From the NCBI GenBank assembly GCA_023101725.1, contig JALJCO010010240.1, forward strand, positions 72,501 to 136,500: a stretch of 64,000 nt of DNA, read 5' to 3'. Below, in pieces: positions 1 through 12,842 of the stretch (its first letter is position 1; every line of letters starts with the position of its first letter). The position numbers and the translations under genes were made by a program. A model generated the notes under the pieces. It made no database searches and was not told the origin of the DNA. It was given only the letters and a program-made list of their open reading frames with translations. This stretch comes from Atherinomorus stipes (lineage: Eukaryota; Chordata; Actinopteri; Atheriniformes; Atherinidae).

Positions 1-1580
1 TACATGCAAATAAGACCAGAGGGAAAAAGTCATTTCTGTATGTTTGCTATTCCAACAGATTAATTGCATTTGACCCTGTTCTGCCTGTGTCTGCTATTCT
101 CTGTGTCAGGTAACATAATCATCCTGCTTTAAGCCTCTTCTCTGCCACTTTTATGGATCAAGTTGTTTATTATCCACCTTTTGTCTCTGAGGGTCTTCCC
201 TAAATGCTGGTGTAGGATGCAGGTGCAGCACTTCATGCTGGGTAATGAGGGTTGCATGGTGGTAGTCACTCTAGATCCTATCAGTGTTTGCCAGTATCTT
301 CTTTTTTTTTTTTCTTTTTAAAGAAACCAACATGAAACTCGCAGATTTAAGTCCAATTTCTGACCACAACAGGAAGCAATATCATAATGATGCTAAATTA
401 TGCACAGATTTGCTGTTACTACAAAAGCAAACGTTTGGCAAGTGTATAAAGAAGAGCAGGCCGGTGAAGCAGGTTATTGCAACACTTTATGAATTCCTCT
501 GTAAATATTAAAGTAATTTTTCATTAAGCCAGAGCTCAAAGGTAGGCGTAGAGTTTCATTCAGGAAATTGTGCCTGAAGGGAAAACTTTTAATCTCAACA
601 CATGCTCCCTGATTGCATGTGAAGAATCCCTCTCATGTACTGATTAGTGGGGAGCTGATCCATACAAGCCTCGTTAAACCCCCTCTGAACCGGCCGAGTG
701 TGTGTTGCTGCACTGGTGTGTTTGTGTGTGTGTGTATGTGTCGTTGGGCCAGAGGTTTTTGTGAGAGATTAAGGGGCGTTTGTGAGTGACTTAGAGAAAG
801 AGGTATGTGTTGATTTGCCATGCGATGCCTGTGAATCATCTCTAATGTTTTTCTCTCTCAATGTCCCCGGGCCTTTACTCCCTTCATGTCCACACTTGCA
901 GACTCTCCCTTCCTCCCTCCCTGTCCCCGTTTTCATCTACTCTTCTCATAAACACACCTCTTACTGTTATTTAACCTCTGAAGTTTGCATGCTCTGTCAT
1001 CTAATCAGTAGTTTTACTTCATTTAATCAAATAAATCCTCAAAAGTGTTGCTTGCATTGATTATCCCAGACGTACAGCTTGCATTTGAACTTAATCTCTC
1101 TGTGCTGCTTCTTTTAGCTCTCTGTTTTGGCTTTTGGGGATATTTACGGTATGATTATCACCACGCTCTCATGAACACTTGTTTTCCGTAAGCAGCTGAT
1201 AAAACCTACTGTACACTACCTTTCCAGCAGCAAATAACGGAAAGATAACGTGAGGGACCAGCTGGCGAGGACAGATGAAGCTCTTGAGCTGAACAAGCAG
1301 ATATTTTCCCAGGAGCTGGTAGATACTGAATGTTGGACTTGGATTTATCAGATGGCCAGAAATGTTGTATGACTCACATAATGTTGTTTATTGCCCAGCT
1401 GAAGGTTGAAGTTGCTGCTTCTATTTTTTTTCTTGCTCAGAAGTTTTATCGCTCATTTTGTTCAATTTCAAAGGTACTGGTATAAACAGATAAAATATTT
1501 TACATTTGGTCTTATATTGAGCCAAATTCTAACATGTAGATGAGAACAGGATGCAGTAATATTTAATAATAATATTTAGG
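1..1580. other. intergenic, nothing recognised
   Basis: AT-rich sequence downstream of ntn4. Only a short GT run near 716-740 stands out. No exon, RNA gene or element supported. Confidence 0.6.
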
Positions 1581-1767
1581 CGGAGTGTGTAGCATAGTGG
1601 CGCAGCAGACCGGGGCTCGAGTCTCTGACACGGCACCTATGTGAACCTCCATGGGCCCTTGAGCAAGGTCCCTAAAGTCCCTACCCTCCACTAACAGCCC
1701 CCCGGGTATTGTAATTGGCAGATGAATTTTGTAATCGGGAGTAATAAAGTATAAATTATTATTATTG
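1581..1767 (+). repeat. tRNA-derived SINE
   Basis: Has a polymerase III A box (TAGCATAGTGG, 1590-1600, matching TRGCNNAGTGG) and a B box (GGCTCGAGTCT, 1613-1623, 9 of 11 to GGTTCGANTCC). A body with tccatgggcccttgagcaag, a motif shared by several fish SINEs, and a 3' tail of ATT repeats (about 1755-1767) follow. The A and B boxes are only 12 bp apart, closer than in a real tRNA, so this is not a tRNA gene. Confidence 0.8.
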
Positions 1768-1974
1768 ATCAGGAAATAAAGTATTACAACGACAATGAAA
1801 GATTGGGGAAATTGTGTTTTTCTTCTACAGCTGAAGCATTTTCTGTAAACTTAAAAGCTGTTTTTTTTTTTTTTTTATAGCTAAAGAAAAGTTTAACCCG
1901 TTGACTTTTTTTTTGTTGTAAATTGCATCATTGACTATGCGTTATCAATTTTCATCTGTTCATTGTCTCTGCCT

Positions 1975-2195
1975 GCTTATTTAAATGCAGGGTTGCAGGA
2001 GGCTGGAGTCTATCCAAGCTCCTACTAGATGAGAGGCAGAGTACACCCCAGACAGGTCGCCGGTCCATCGCAGGGTCAACACAGAGAGACAGCCACTCAG
2101 TTACTCCTGGGGAGAATTTAGAGGATTTTAACATTATGTTATTGGACTATAGGAGGAAGCTGCAGAACATGCACTCAAGGAACCAGGATGCTTAT
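1975..2195 (-). repeat. common teleost interspersed repeat, copy 1
   Basis: On the minus strand it contains recognisable stretches of a very common fish repeat: a part reading like ccctgcgatggaccggcgac, then gtctggggtgtactctgcc and agctcctactag-type ends. Related, partial copies lie at about 2690-2830, 5985-6240 and 54690-54745. I do not recall its formal name. Confidence 0.55.
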
Positions 2196-2689
2196 GCTTC
2201 ATCCTACCCCTTTTCAGACATACTGGGGTCATATTTTTTGTTGTTGTTGCTGTTGTTTTAACAATTGTCATTTTGACTATTTTTGTTTTCAAGTCAAGTA
2301 AAGTCAGATTTATTTATAGAGCACATTTTAAAACAACCTCAGCTGACCATAATGCTGTAGAAAATGTACAGAATGCTTGATTTTTAACTTTTTTGTTTTG
2401 CACATATTTCAAAATAAAGCATTCATTCATTCATTCACCTCCCAGCAAAGCACCTTGCAGCTGTTGATCACAATTTGTTTTTCAAATAACTGTATGCAAA
2501 CTAAAGAAGTAACATAAAGGTTGCATAAAGGTTTAAAGGTAAAAGAAAATATGTATTTTATCATATCTGAATGGTTGATAAAATGCATCTCAATGTTTTA
2601 ACTGTTTTTTTTTAGTGTAGTTTAGACCTTGACTTTTTAATGTGTTTTTGTTTTTCAAGTTAATGTGAGTGGGTGTTTGTCTGTTGGAC

Positions 2690-2830
2690 CTGTGAAGGAC
2701 CGGCAGTGATTGTCCAGGACGTACCCTGCCTTTTTCCTAGTAATGGCTCCTGGCTCCAGCTCACCCATGATCATGAACTGGACCAAGCAGTGAAGAAAAT
2801 GGGTGGATGGGCTGAACGGCCCAGTGAATT
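2690..2830 (+). repeat. common teleost interspersed repeat, copy 2 (3' part)
   Basis: Same family as 1975-2195 in opposite orientation: tccaggacgtaccctgcc, then tggctccagctcacc and gaaaatgggtggatgg. Only the 3' part is present. Confidence 0.5.
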
Positions 2831-3209
2831 AGATGAACTGGCAAGTGGTTAGTAACATTACAAGACAAAAGAAACAAAAAAACAAAAAAAACAACAACAA
2901 CAAAAAACAGCATCCAAGAGTCTTTATAAATGGGTTTTCCTTTTTTGAGAAGTTTAATCATTTAATGATTTTAATAATTTGATAATCTATATTTTTTATA
3001 ATAAATGGCAATGAATTTGGAGAACTCATAACCTTCTGTAAATATCAGTAAAAAAAAATTGAATTTGCTGTTTGAACAAAAGACACGAAACTTGTTTGTT
3101 TTTTAAAGCACAATTTATTGTTAAATATACTAAATTTCTTTGATGAAAAAGGAACAAAAAGGGGAAAAAAATGCCACAGCCTTTCTTTTTTTGGGGGGGG
3201 GGGGGGTCT

Positions 3210-3450
3210 CGAGCTCATTTAAGGTGGACTCAGGCCAAGCACGATGTTTTTTGGTCTGAGGAAGGGAACCATTCAGCTTGTTATCAGCACAGCAAAAAAG
3301 CAAGAATTGATTTTTCATGGGACTACATTAGTGCCTAACATAAGAAATTTGCACTTCTGCAAAAGCACCATTAAGGTTTTAGAAAACCAAACAGATTGTG
3401 GCTTCTTCAGGACTTTGCCAGGTCAATATAGACATTCTGAATGCAATCCA
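3210..3450 (+). mobile_element. DNA transposon transposase remnant
   Basis: Degraded plus-strand match to a fish transposase gene also seen at 17975-19225. Landmarks are ctcatttaaggtggactcag, then gttatcagcacagcaaaaaa, tgggactacattagtgccta and aatttgcacttctgcaaaag. The encoded family has an SPDLSPIENVW-type DDE end, absent here. A 14-base G run (3193-3206) lies just upstream. Frame is open for 73 codons but the gene is a fragment. Confidence 0.5.
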
Positions 3451-3459
3451 ACAGAATAC

Positions 3460-5040
3460 AAATGATTTTATAAACATTTTAAGTCAATGCAACTATAAAA
3501 AATAGGTTATAACAAAAAATATTTAAAATTGATTCTTTAATAAGTCACCTGTTTTGCATGGACAGATTACTGGCAAGTCCTTTGAGTTATGTGCCTTGTT
3601 TTTATGCGTGAATAATTCATAGATTCACAGATAAGTGTTAAATGGTTTAATTCAATGAATTGAAAATCAGCCAGTGCTAAAAAAAAAATCTTCAAAAGAC
3701 CACACAAAGGCTAAAGATCTATTGCTCAAGACCACATCTGGAAGCAAAAGATAAATAAACAGTTCCCACAAGATTTTTACATAGAGGTGAAGAAATTCAC
3801 CAACAGTAAAATCTGCTGTTTAATTATGATGTGCAGTAAAAACAGAGAATCCTCAGTGCGCATTTCTTTCTGACACCTGGACCTCCTAAAGATAGAAACA
3901 AAGGCCCACACACACATTGTAGAAACATGCAGCTTTACAATGTGTTTTCACAGTTTTCACTGCTTGATAATTTCAGTGAAAGGCAGCCATTCCGGTGGTT
4001 TCATGGTGGCGTTAACGCAGCTGGATACGGTGTTGGATTTGTGGTGGGTGAAAACACAGGTGCAGGTGAAGCCGGAGGAAATGCTTTGCAGCCTGTAAAC
4101 AAACACGCCTCCTGTAATTTCTGCTCCTGAGATTTTCCTCCTACCTGCTCTGCTTAGTAAGGCTGGGTGTTGGCATTGGCTGCTTGACAGCTTGTGATGT
4201 ATAATCTGTTTTTTATAGAGGCCCAGCTTGTCATGAGTATCTGTTTTTTCTCTCGAACTGTCTGTCTGTTGTCACGTTGATCTGTGGGTTGGTCCATAAT
4301 GACTTGATGACATCAGGTTCTTGTTTGCGTGGCTGTAAAATAATCAGCAGTAGCGTCTTGATCACTCTGCTATGTCAACATCATCCTCCTTGTTCTGGCT
4401 TGCTCATCATGAGGAGAAGCATTCCTGATCCGTGTCTGCATGCATCTCAGTATTTTCACGTGCAATTAAGTAAAACCACAGAGTGTGGATGGTTTGGAAG
4501 GACAATGCTGAATATTTTTATTTGAACTGACTCACTGATTTACTTTCGGTCTGGTTTCTGATGCCTAAATCTTCTCATTTCCTCTCTAAGTGAATCACAA
4601 CTGATGGGATAATACTGGCCACATGACTCACTTATCCAGCACACATTTCCTTTGACTATAAGGCTGAGAGGAAATCCATTCTTAACATATTTTCTCCTTC
4701 TCATGTTCTTTGACAAATGCCAGTTGCACAAGTTGGTTATAAGTTCAAACTTGAAAAAGACTGTCACAATATTGAAGTAAATTTCATCATACAGGCTTGG
4801 CACGATAATGTACTGCAGGGTATGAAAGCTTGTGGATCTTTTAAAATGTTGTTTTTCTGAACAAATGTAGAAGTAAATTAAGAAAACCCAGTTAACCTAA
4901 TTAAACAAAAATAATCAGCTAACATTATGTGTCTGAATGGAAAAAGTGAGCATATTGTGCAGCAATTCTGCAGTTAAACATATGTTGTTACTTTAATCCA
5001 GTCCTGCACATCAGCTTATAGAAATTTTAGTCCATTCCCC
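3460..5040. other. intergenic, nothing recognised
   Basis: AT-rich; no exon or clear element supported. Short open frames here have no family resemblance. Confidence 0.5.
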
Positions 5041-5049
5041 TCTATAGAA

Positions 5050-5430
5050 CAGCTTCAACTCTGGGATGTTGCCAGGTTTCTTTGTGTGAGCTCCCAGTTC
5101 TTCAACAGATGGTTATGACTTTGAGTTGGCAGTACCAAAATGTTCCCTTTTTTCCTCTTCCACCATTCTTTCCTTGAATAACTTGAGCTGTTTTCTCTTG
5201 GGATTCAGTTCACTGACAGATTTCCTGTCCGTTTCCAGTAGAATTTGTGTCAATAATCCATAATTCATTATTCCATAAATAAAGGCAGGCTGTCCAGACT
5301 GAGATGCAACTGAACAAGCCCAAACCATGATACTACCACCACCATGTTTTACTGTTGGGATGGGATTTTTTTTTTTTTTTTTGTAACAGAAAACATTGTT
5401 TTTTTTCGCTGTTGTTGTTTTCTCCAAACA
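5050..5430 (-). mobile_element. Tc1-type transposase remnant
   Basis: The minus strand encodes TVKHGGGSIMVWAC, a hallmark of the catalytic region of Tc1 transposases, followed by drifted sequence (GIMNYGLLTQILLE). The copy lacks both ends and is not functional. A poly-T run at about 5367-5383 interrupts its 5' side. Confidence 0.8.
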
Positions 5431-5984
5431 TTTTGAGCTTTAAACAAAAGATTAATTTTATTTTCATTGGTCCACCATCTATTTTGTGAGCAGTTTGTTT
5501 CCTCTGTAGCCTCTTTCATGCATAGTCACTTGTGAGTGATGGCTTTTCATTGTTTATAAGTTGCCTTGTGTTACTGTCTGTGGTGCACACTTTCTGTGCA
5601 TTTTTGTAAATATTGCGTTGGAAAAACAGAGTCCTGAGGGATTATCTGGTCAGTGTATCAAAACCCATGACAGTAAAATTATTGCATATATTACAAAACA
5701 TAAAATACCACTGAAAAGTAAAAAGGTTAAAGTGTTTAGTCTCAGGAAGAATAATGTACAACCTTTTCTACTGCTATTCCTGCTGTGTGGTGTCATTTGC
5801 GAAGCAGTGACCTCCTGTTTATAATGAAGATTGTAAGTCTGGCGTGCCTCAAGTACAGGTGTAAACAGTTATGGCACCATACTGACATCACTCCTCCAGG
5901 TTCAATGACAGATATACTGAGCATTATCAGCTCTTTAAACATCATCACAGATATGTTTAATTTCTTCCATTTGTCCAGTCTGAG

Positions 5985-6240
5985 CAACGTGGTAAGGTGG
6001 TGGTGGTTCCCACTGTTGCCTTGCAATTAAAGGTTCATAGATTTGGTCCAGGTACTCCAGCTTCCTCCCACAGCTTAAACACATGCATGTTGGATTAACT
6101 GGCAATTGTACAGTTACCTGAAGGCATCTGAGTCTTTTATGGTTGTTAGGGTATCACGGGGCTAACACAATCTCCTACATGGTGACAGCTGGAATATAGG
6201 CTGCAGACCTACACCCAGAATGAATACACACAGTCTGACT
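5985..6240 (+). repeat. common teleost interspersed repeat, copy 3
   Basis: Contains gcactgttgcc-like start (cccactgttgccttgcaa), a middle reading ggtactccagcttcctccc, then cacatgcatgttggattaac and acagctggaatataggctgc. More complete than the other copies. Confidence 0.55.
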
Positions 6241-6249
6241 GACTGTGGA

Positions 6250-8515
6250 TTAATAAGGTCCAAAGTCCTCAGTGATTGATTTAAAAAAAATTTTTTTTTA
6301 GCTTTTTTCAATCTTCATAACTTACTGTACCTCTGTTAAGTGCCATTATACATTCCCGCTATCATGCTTTTTAAATCACACCCATGTAAACCAGTGTCAT
6401 CCCACTAATCAAAAACATCTGACTCTTAATTTTACTTTCATACTAATTGCTAATCATGAGGTTTAGTTATATTGAAAGTTGTGCAACCAAGACTTTTACC
6501 TCAGTAACATTTTACTTTCAGACCACTAAAATAAATAATCTCAGATCTTATTTTTGGTAAAGACATTATTGTTTTTTAATGGGATTTAGACAATAACAGA
6601 CCTTTAAAAAGCAGCTTAGAGCATCTTGATTAGAGGATTTACAAATAACTGCTGCAACCCAGTCCACCTCATTATAATACCTCCAGGAGCAGTGAGTGCT
6701 GGTTGCTGTGTGACACCCATAGCAGCCCAGTTTTGGGGCGTCCGTTTCAGGGTGATGGGTGCTACCGAAGAGGAGCATTGTGACTCCCAGTGAGGGGAAA
6801 GGAAGGTGGGGGAGGTTATTGTCCCTGAGTCTGCGGGAGCTGCCACGCACTCTGGGGCCAATGGCAACACAAGAATGCTAGCAGGACAAAGGCCATAACT
6901 CCATTCTATAGCAACACAAGCGAGGCATTGTGTTCATACAGGCAGACACACATGCATGCATTTGCAGTCACTACAATAACACACACACATAAACCATACT
7001 GGAGCAAACTATGCATCTGTGCAAGCATGCCAAACGCTCATTCATCAAATAGGTTCCCACACCACGCAACCCCCTGCAGGACATCTCCATCACAGGCTGA
7101 GAATGGCCAGTCAATCCTGGGACAATGAGAGAGTGAGCGAGCATTAGAGAGACAGAGTGAGGGAGCGAGAGTGGAGGTCTGTAGCTCAGATGTAGTAGTG
7201 CATGTGTATGTGGCGTCCTGTTGCGTCTATGCTTCAAGGCCAGTTCCCACAAACACCTCCTCTGGGCTAATCTGAAGGTCTGTCCTGGGCAGTATTGGAA
7301 AATGTAATCTGGTTTTTAACACATGTGAAAGTACTCTTCAAAATTAGATTTTTAATTGAGGTAGCCTTTTAAACTTTATCACACAAGTCTCTTTCAAATG
7401 GTTTCCTAATAAATGAGATTGTGAAATGATATAATATGGGCATAAAAGAGTAAATTTGATTTGATTTTGTCTAATTTTTCTCTAGTAATTGCTGTTTTTC
7501 AAAAAATATTTGACCTCATTCCTCTCATGGCCATCAAAGAATCTATGTTGACAACTTATCCTCACTATTCACCATATTTTCCAAAAATAAGTAGTTTATC
7601 TTTACAGCTAAGGAGTGTATAGCTAAGACGTGAGATTACAACAGAACAGTCTGAATCAAGATGACTGTCAGAGTAAATTCTTGGGCTTTGAATCATCTTT
7701 CATTTAGTTGGCAATTGACTTCTAACTGGTGGAGAGTGAATATGAAAGGTTTTGTTCATATTTAGAAGTGAACATTGTAACATTATTATTATGCAGTGCT
7801 GCAATAACAATGATCCCAAACTTTGAGGAACTTGATCAAAACTAATTGTCTTAGCAACATAAAAATAGAAATTGGAGCACCTATAAGACAAACTGAGAAA
7901 AAGATGAAGAACAACCATAATACCAGAAATAACTATAAGAAAACATAACTGTAGCTGTTTGTCATGAAACCTGCAGGACAACACATCAACTGTACAGTAT
8001 AAGCATGAATAGTGAATGAGAGTCCAATATAATAGGAATGAGTTGTGTTTAATGATGAATGCATTTGTGCAAATGCAGCCAGAACCAGACAAAAACCAGG
8101 CAACCAACAGTCTGAATGGAGCATGAAAAGCTAGTCAACCCATCGCAGGGATGACCATGCATCTGCCCAGAAGAAGGCAGAGGAAGGCCCCAGACAGAGC
8201 TCCCATGGCCATGGAGCATGGTTCCAAGGGGATTAGGGACAGTGACCCTCCAGCCCCACTACGCACCTGTCACCCAAACAAGAGTCAAGAGTCAAGTACA
8301 GGATCCAGAGCTCCATATAGAGCCCCCACCCACCAGCAGCAGAAACAGCTAATGGTTCATGTGATAAGCACATATATGTTTAATATGCAGGACGTTTCTC
8401 TTTGAAAAGACAAAAAGTTTGTTTTTCTTTAGAATTTTGCATTTTCCATCAACCATTTCTAATTATCCATTTCAAGAAAAAGTGTGTTTTTTTCTTTTCT
8501 TTTTTTAGCCATCAT
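6250..8515. other. intergenic, nothing recognised
   Basis: AT-rich with CA and GA patches near 6945-7000 and 7120-7180. No exon or element I can name. Confidence 0.5.
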
Positions 8516-8519
8516 TTAA

Positions 8520-9160
8520 AGGTTGAATATGGAACATTTTTATTAAAAGCCTCCACAGGTCGTTTGGGGGTGTGCAGAATGAAAGTACAACATTTCCCAG
8601 AAAAATTATATTTAGCCTAAAAATAATTATAAAATAAATTTTGACGGGTTCGATAATGGCATTTTATTTACGTCTATAAGCCAATACACGCCGCCATTGC
8701 TGGTTGCCAAATAAGATCTCTGTGTGGAAACAATATTTTGGTCATAGTCAGGCTTGTACAGGGTAAAACCGTAGAGACGACGAGTGAAGCAGCTGCTTCA
8801 GAGCCCTGGAGATATTGTTATCTGTTTCTGAGGAGGAGTGACTTGAGAAGAGTAAAACCTGGAGTAAATTTAGGTGAAGACTTCACTAAATGGACCCACA
8901 TAAACGTTTTCCACGGAGTAACACGGAAATGGCGACTTTCCTCCGGGATCGGTAAGCTAGCTTGTTTGCTAACATGGCTAACGTTAGCTGTCGGTTATAA
9001 ACTCTTCTGCGTTACTTGTTGGTCATGCTGCAGACTGTTGGTCACTTGCGTATCGGCAGTGAGCCTGGCATCCCAGCGGCTGGAGTTGTTTTTCTGCCGT
9101 TGCAACTACAACCTAGACACACGTGATGTCGCTGTTCTGTCCTTGTTCCATATTCAACCT
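8520..9160. mobile_element. non-autonomous element with TTAA target duplication
   Basis: Ends are perfect inverted repeats of at least 17 bp (aggttgaatatggaaca at 8520-8536; its complement at 9144-9160). TTAA flanks both sides (8516-8519 and 9161-9164). TTAA target sites are typical of piggyBac-like and Kolobok elements. The interior is GC-richer than its surroundings and includes atggcgactttcctccggg followed by a donor-like GTAAG, as if derived from the first exon of an autonomous relative. A 147-codon open frame inside has no recognised similarity. Confidence 0.75.
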
Positions 9161-9337
9161 TTAATGCTATGGTTATGCTAGCTTATTTATGTATATATGT
9201 GAAAGGCTAAACTTAAAGCATCTACTGAAGCTCTACTTCTGAATAGACAAAAAAAAAGGGCAGCAAACAAAAACATCTTTGGGAGGATGAGAAAACAGTT
9301 ATGTTCTTCACATTTCCTCATTTATCATTTAAATATA

Positions 9338-10004
9338 CAGTTGTGTGCACATGCAGTTTTTACATTAAGATTTTTATTAGTAAGGGGGAAAAAATCCAAA
9401 CCTCCATGGTCGTGTGTGAAAAATCCTGAAGGAGAATGTCCGGCCATCTGTTCATGACCTCAAGCTGAAGCGCACTTGGGTTCTGCAGCAGGACAATGAT
9501 CCAGAACACACCAGCAAGTCCACCTCTGAATGGCTTAAGAACAACAAAATGAAGACTTTGGAGTGGCCTAGTCAAAGTCCCCACCTGAATCTGACTGAGA
9601 TGCTGTGGCATGACCTTAAAAAGGTGGTTCATGCTGGAAAACCCTCCAATGTGGCTGAATTACAACAATTCTGCAAAGATGAGTGGAACAAAATTCCTCC
9701 ACAGCGCTGCAGAAGACTCATTACCGGTTATAGCAAACGCTCGATTGCAGTTATTGCTGCTAAGGGTGGCCCAACCAGTTATTAGGTTTAGGGGGCAATC
9801 ACTTTTTCACACAGGGTCATGGAGGTTTGGATCCCCCCCCACCCCCCTTGAAAATGAAAATCTCCATTTAAAAACTGCATTTTGTGTTTACTTGTGTTAT
9901 CTTTGTCTCACATTTAAATTTATTTGATGATCTGAAACATTTAGGTGTGACTAACATGCAAAAAAGAAGTTAAGGAAGGGGGCAAACACTTTTTCACACA
10001 ACTG
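9338..10004 (+). mobile_element. internally deleted Tc1-type transposon (667 bp)
   Basis: Ends read cagttgtgtg (9338-9347) and its complement (9995-10004), each flanked by TA (9336-9337; 10005-10006), the Tc1/mariner target site. Inside, the plus strand encodes the C-terminal part of a Tc1 transposase: WPSQSPHLN, then LWHDLKKVVHAGKP, ELQQFCKDEWNKIPP and VIAAKGGPTSY before a stop. The N-terminal half is missing, so it cannot be autonomous. Confidence 0.9.
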
Positions 10005-10006
10005 TA

Positions 10007-11960
10007 ACTGGTTCTCCTTTTACTTGCATTTTCTTGCTCTAACTTCTTCAGCAGTTTGATTTGCATTGGACTATGTCTATAAACAAAAATGTATATGTAG
10101 TGGTGTCACTCTCCTGATTGGTTTATCATTTTGTGTTGGTCAATCAGAAAAACAGTGGTCCTCACTGTGATGAATCCTGAAATTTGAGTTTTTTGTATGT
10201 TCCTTCTGGAATACTGGTGAAAGAAATGTAGAAATGCATCATAAACATTTGCCTCTATTTCTTGTTCTACACTCTTATAATGTAGTTATATTTTTTATTC
10301 AATTGTGTTTCCACCTGTATATTCCCCTAAATGTTGAACTTATATCATTAAATGTAAAGTAGGTCGTACTTCCAGTTGTCACACAAATGTAGTTATGTAT
10401 CAGTGTGAAGTAACATTACTTTCCTCCTGCGGCACTAATGACATTCCTCTTCCCGTATGCACTCGTTCACCCTTTCCCCCACTGTCTGGAAACTGCTCAG
10501 AGAAACCAGGAGGAGCTGCGACCCCTCTGCCACAAATCTGTGAATGAGCCGTGAATGAGGAAACGTGGGTACAAGAGGCTATCCGGCTTCGGCTGTGTGA
10601 AAACATCCACTCCCACTCACCTCTCGTCTGTGAGGCGAGGCCAGCAGACAGGTGAGAGACCTTTGACCCAGCATGCTGTGGAGCTTTGCTAGACACGCCA
10701 GGAATGTGTCCACACCTTTTGCCCAACCACGTCACCGCAACTGGAAAACACGCACCTTATCTAAACCCAAACAGAGTGTAAGTGGTTGACTGGTCCTCTC
10801 TGTTTTGGTCTACATTCTGGGGCTTTGTGTGAATGTACAACCGAGTGTTATGGGAGCAAGAGTGATGGATGACTTAATCTGAAGAGACAGAGAGAGGAAC
10901 AGGAGGTGTGTGTGAGAAAGAGTGCAGGGTGATAAGGATATTTTTGTCTAATTTATGTGAAGTATTTCAAGGCCTGAGCAGTTATATCAACTGTTGTCGA
11001 GTTGGTGTTTATGTAAGTGTGTCTGGGGTCAACCACAAGCTTCCAGTTACAAAAATAGATTGCTCATTACAAATTGGGCCACAGATTTTGCAGTTTTGGG
11101 CTTTATCTCTTTAGATTTTCAGATATATACCCATTAGTTTCTGGCTAAAGGGAAAGTAGATATACTTAAAAAGCAGAAAAGCTGGTTAGAAATACACGCA
11201 TAAAGACAGATTCTTAAACTTAATAATCAAGTTAACATGTTAAAATGAAAAAATGACAGCAAATGGCAAAAGCTCGACACAAATTTCCTATTACCGTACT
11301 AAAAATCCATCACAGGTTGGCAAACCCCCAGAGCTAACATTTGCTAACCTAGCCTCTGGGTTTAACAGTCAATATGAAAAGATGAATAAATAACAGATGA
11401 TCTGTATTGATCTATGTGCACAAAAGGGGAAGGGGAAAAGGGAAGAAAATCAATAGCATAATTCTCTGTGGATTATACACAACAAATGAAAACAAGAGTC
11501 TCAGAGGAAAATCTTATCCTGCGAGCACACATTCTGTTTAATTGCTGGTTTCTGTGCAGCATCATTAAAGAAATGCATGTGTAGAAAGCTTCCCTCATGC
11601 CAGCTTATATTGAACCAGGCTCCCAGACTGAGAAGTTAAGTTGTCCAGTTGGCTAAAAAGATGGCTAGAAATGATTCAGAATTCCAGAAGAACCATACCC
11701 CTTTACTAAAAGCAGGACACTTCTGGATCCATACAAGTAAAAGAGCGGCCTAAACAACTAAATTGTCTCTCATGCCATATTAAAAATCCAAATTTGGCAT
11801 TATGTAGGAGAAGCTGATTTTGGACATGTGGGTATTTTGTTACAGCATTGAACCAAATCCCCCCCAAAACTTCTTTATCTTCCTTATTTATAACATTTTT
11901 GCCAGATTTCAAGCTGTACATTTAAGGTTTTTATCATTGGATGTCCAGAAACAAGATTAT
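10007..11960. other. intergenic, nothing recognised
   Basis: No exon or named element. About 10,430-10,740 is somewhat GC-richer but shows no splice-bounded coding pattern. Confidence 0.5.
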
Positions 11961-11961
11961 C

Positions 11962-12687
11962 ACCTCTGCCAAGGAGGTTTGGTAGCGTTGGTATGTTTGT
12001 CTGTCTGTCTGCAACTTTATAGAAAAAAGTTCTGGACAGATTGACCTGAAATTTTCCCCAGCCATGTGTCTCAGCCCAAGGATGAACCCATTAAATTTGG
12101 GTGGTGATCCAGATCACCTTCTGGATCCAGGAATTTTTTTTGAAGGATTCTTTATCATTGTGAGATAGGCCAAATTTAGGAATTTTTGCATATAACGCCA
12201 TACAAATGGCCCGAGTGTTTGGTAAAAAAAAAAAAAAGATTACAAGAAGGATCTCAATAAGTTCTATAATGTTTCGAAAGTTGATCCAGAGAAAATTCTG
12301 GATCCCAAATGCACAAAAATAAGGGAGTCATTGCAATTTTCAATGCTGAAAGATAACAAATGAAGATACAGACATGCAACTAACACCAAATTGTAGCCAA
12401 GATTCTTCTGAATCGGGAGTAAGTCAGTGGAATTGACACATCTTCAATAACAATGGAGCTAGATCCAGAAGAAAACCGCCATTATGGCGCCATTATTTTG
12501 GAAACAACTATTTTGTAATAGTGATACAAGCATGATTCCAGATGCTATTGGTATGTTTTCATGGTCAAGGAATCCAATGTTGTAGATTACATGAATGCAG
12601 GAGTATGAGTTTTTGTTGTGAATCACAATGCGAGGGGGACATGGGCTGCTTGGCGGAGGTCTGCGCTCTCTGAGTGCTTTTCTAGTT
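11962..12687. mobile_element. non-autonomous DNA element (CCTCCGCCAAG family)
   Basis: Left acctctgccaag (11962-11973) is the inverted repeat of right cttggcggaggt (12649-12660) with one mismatch. The right side continues into ctctgagtgcttttctagtt, an end I recognise from many fish copies. The interior has the familiar ccagatcaccttctggatcc. No transposase. Superfamily uncertain; right boundary approximate. Confidence 0.6.
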
Positions 12688-12842
12688 AGCGGTGCTATTA
12701 AAAGAATCCAATTTTCAGTGAAACATTGAGTTTCAGCATATGGGTGCTTTACCACAGCTGTTAATAATAATAAACCATCAAACACCACTTTATCCTCCTT
12801 ATCTATGAAGATTCTGACAGTTTTCCAGCCTTACATTTAGAG

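Noticed and set aside
1581..1767. A functional tRNA gene at the A/B-box pair
   Set aside because: Boxes are too close and followed by a SINE body and ATT tail.
8738..9181. 147-codon open frame as a gene
   Set aside because: Lies almost wholly inside a TTAA-flanked repeat element, runs past its end, and shows no recognisable domain.
10400..10735. 111-codon minus-strand open frame in a GC-richer patch
   Set aside because: No domain, no splice-compatible neighbours, and composition is not codon-like.
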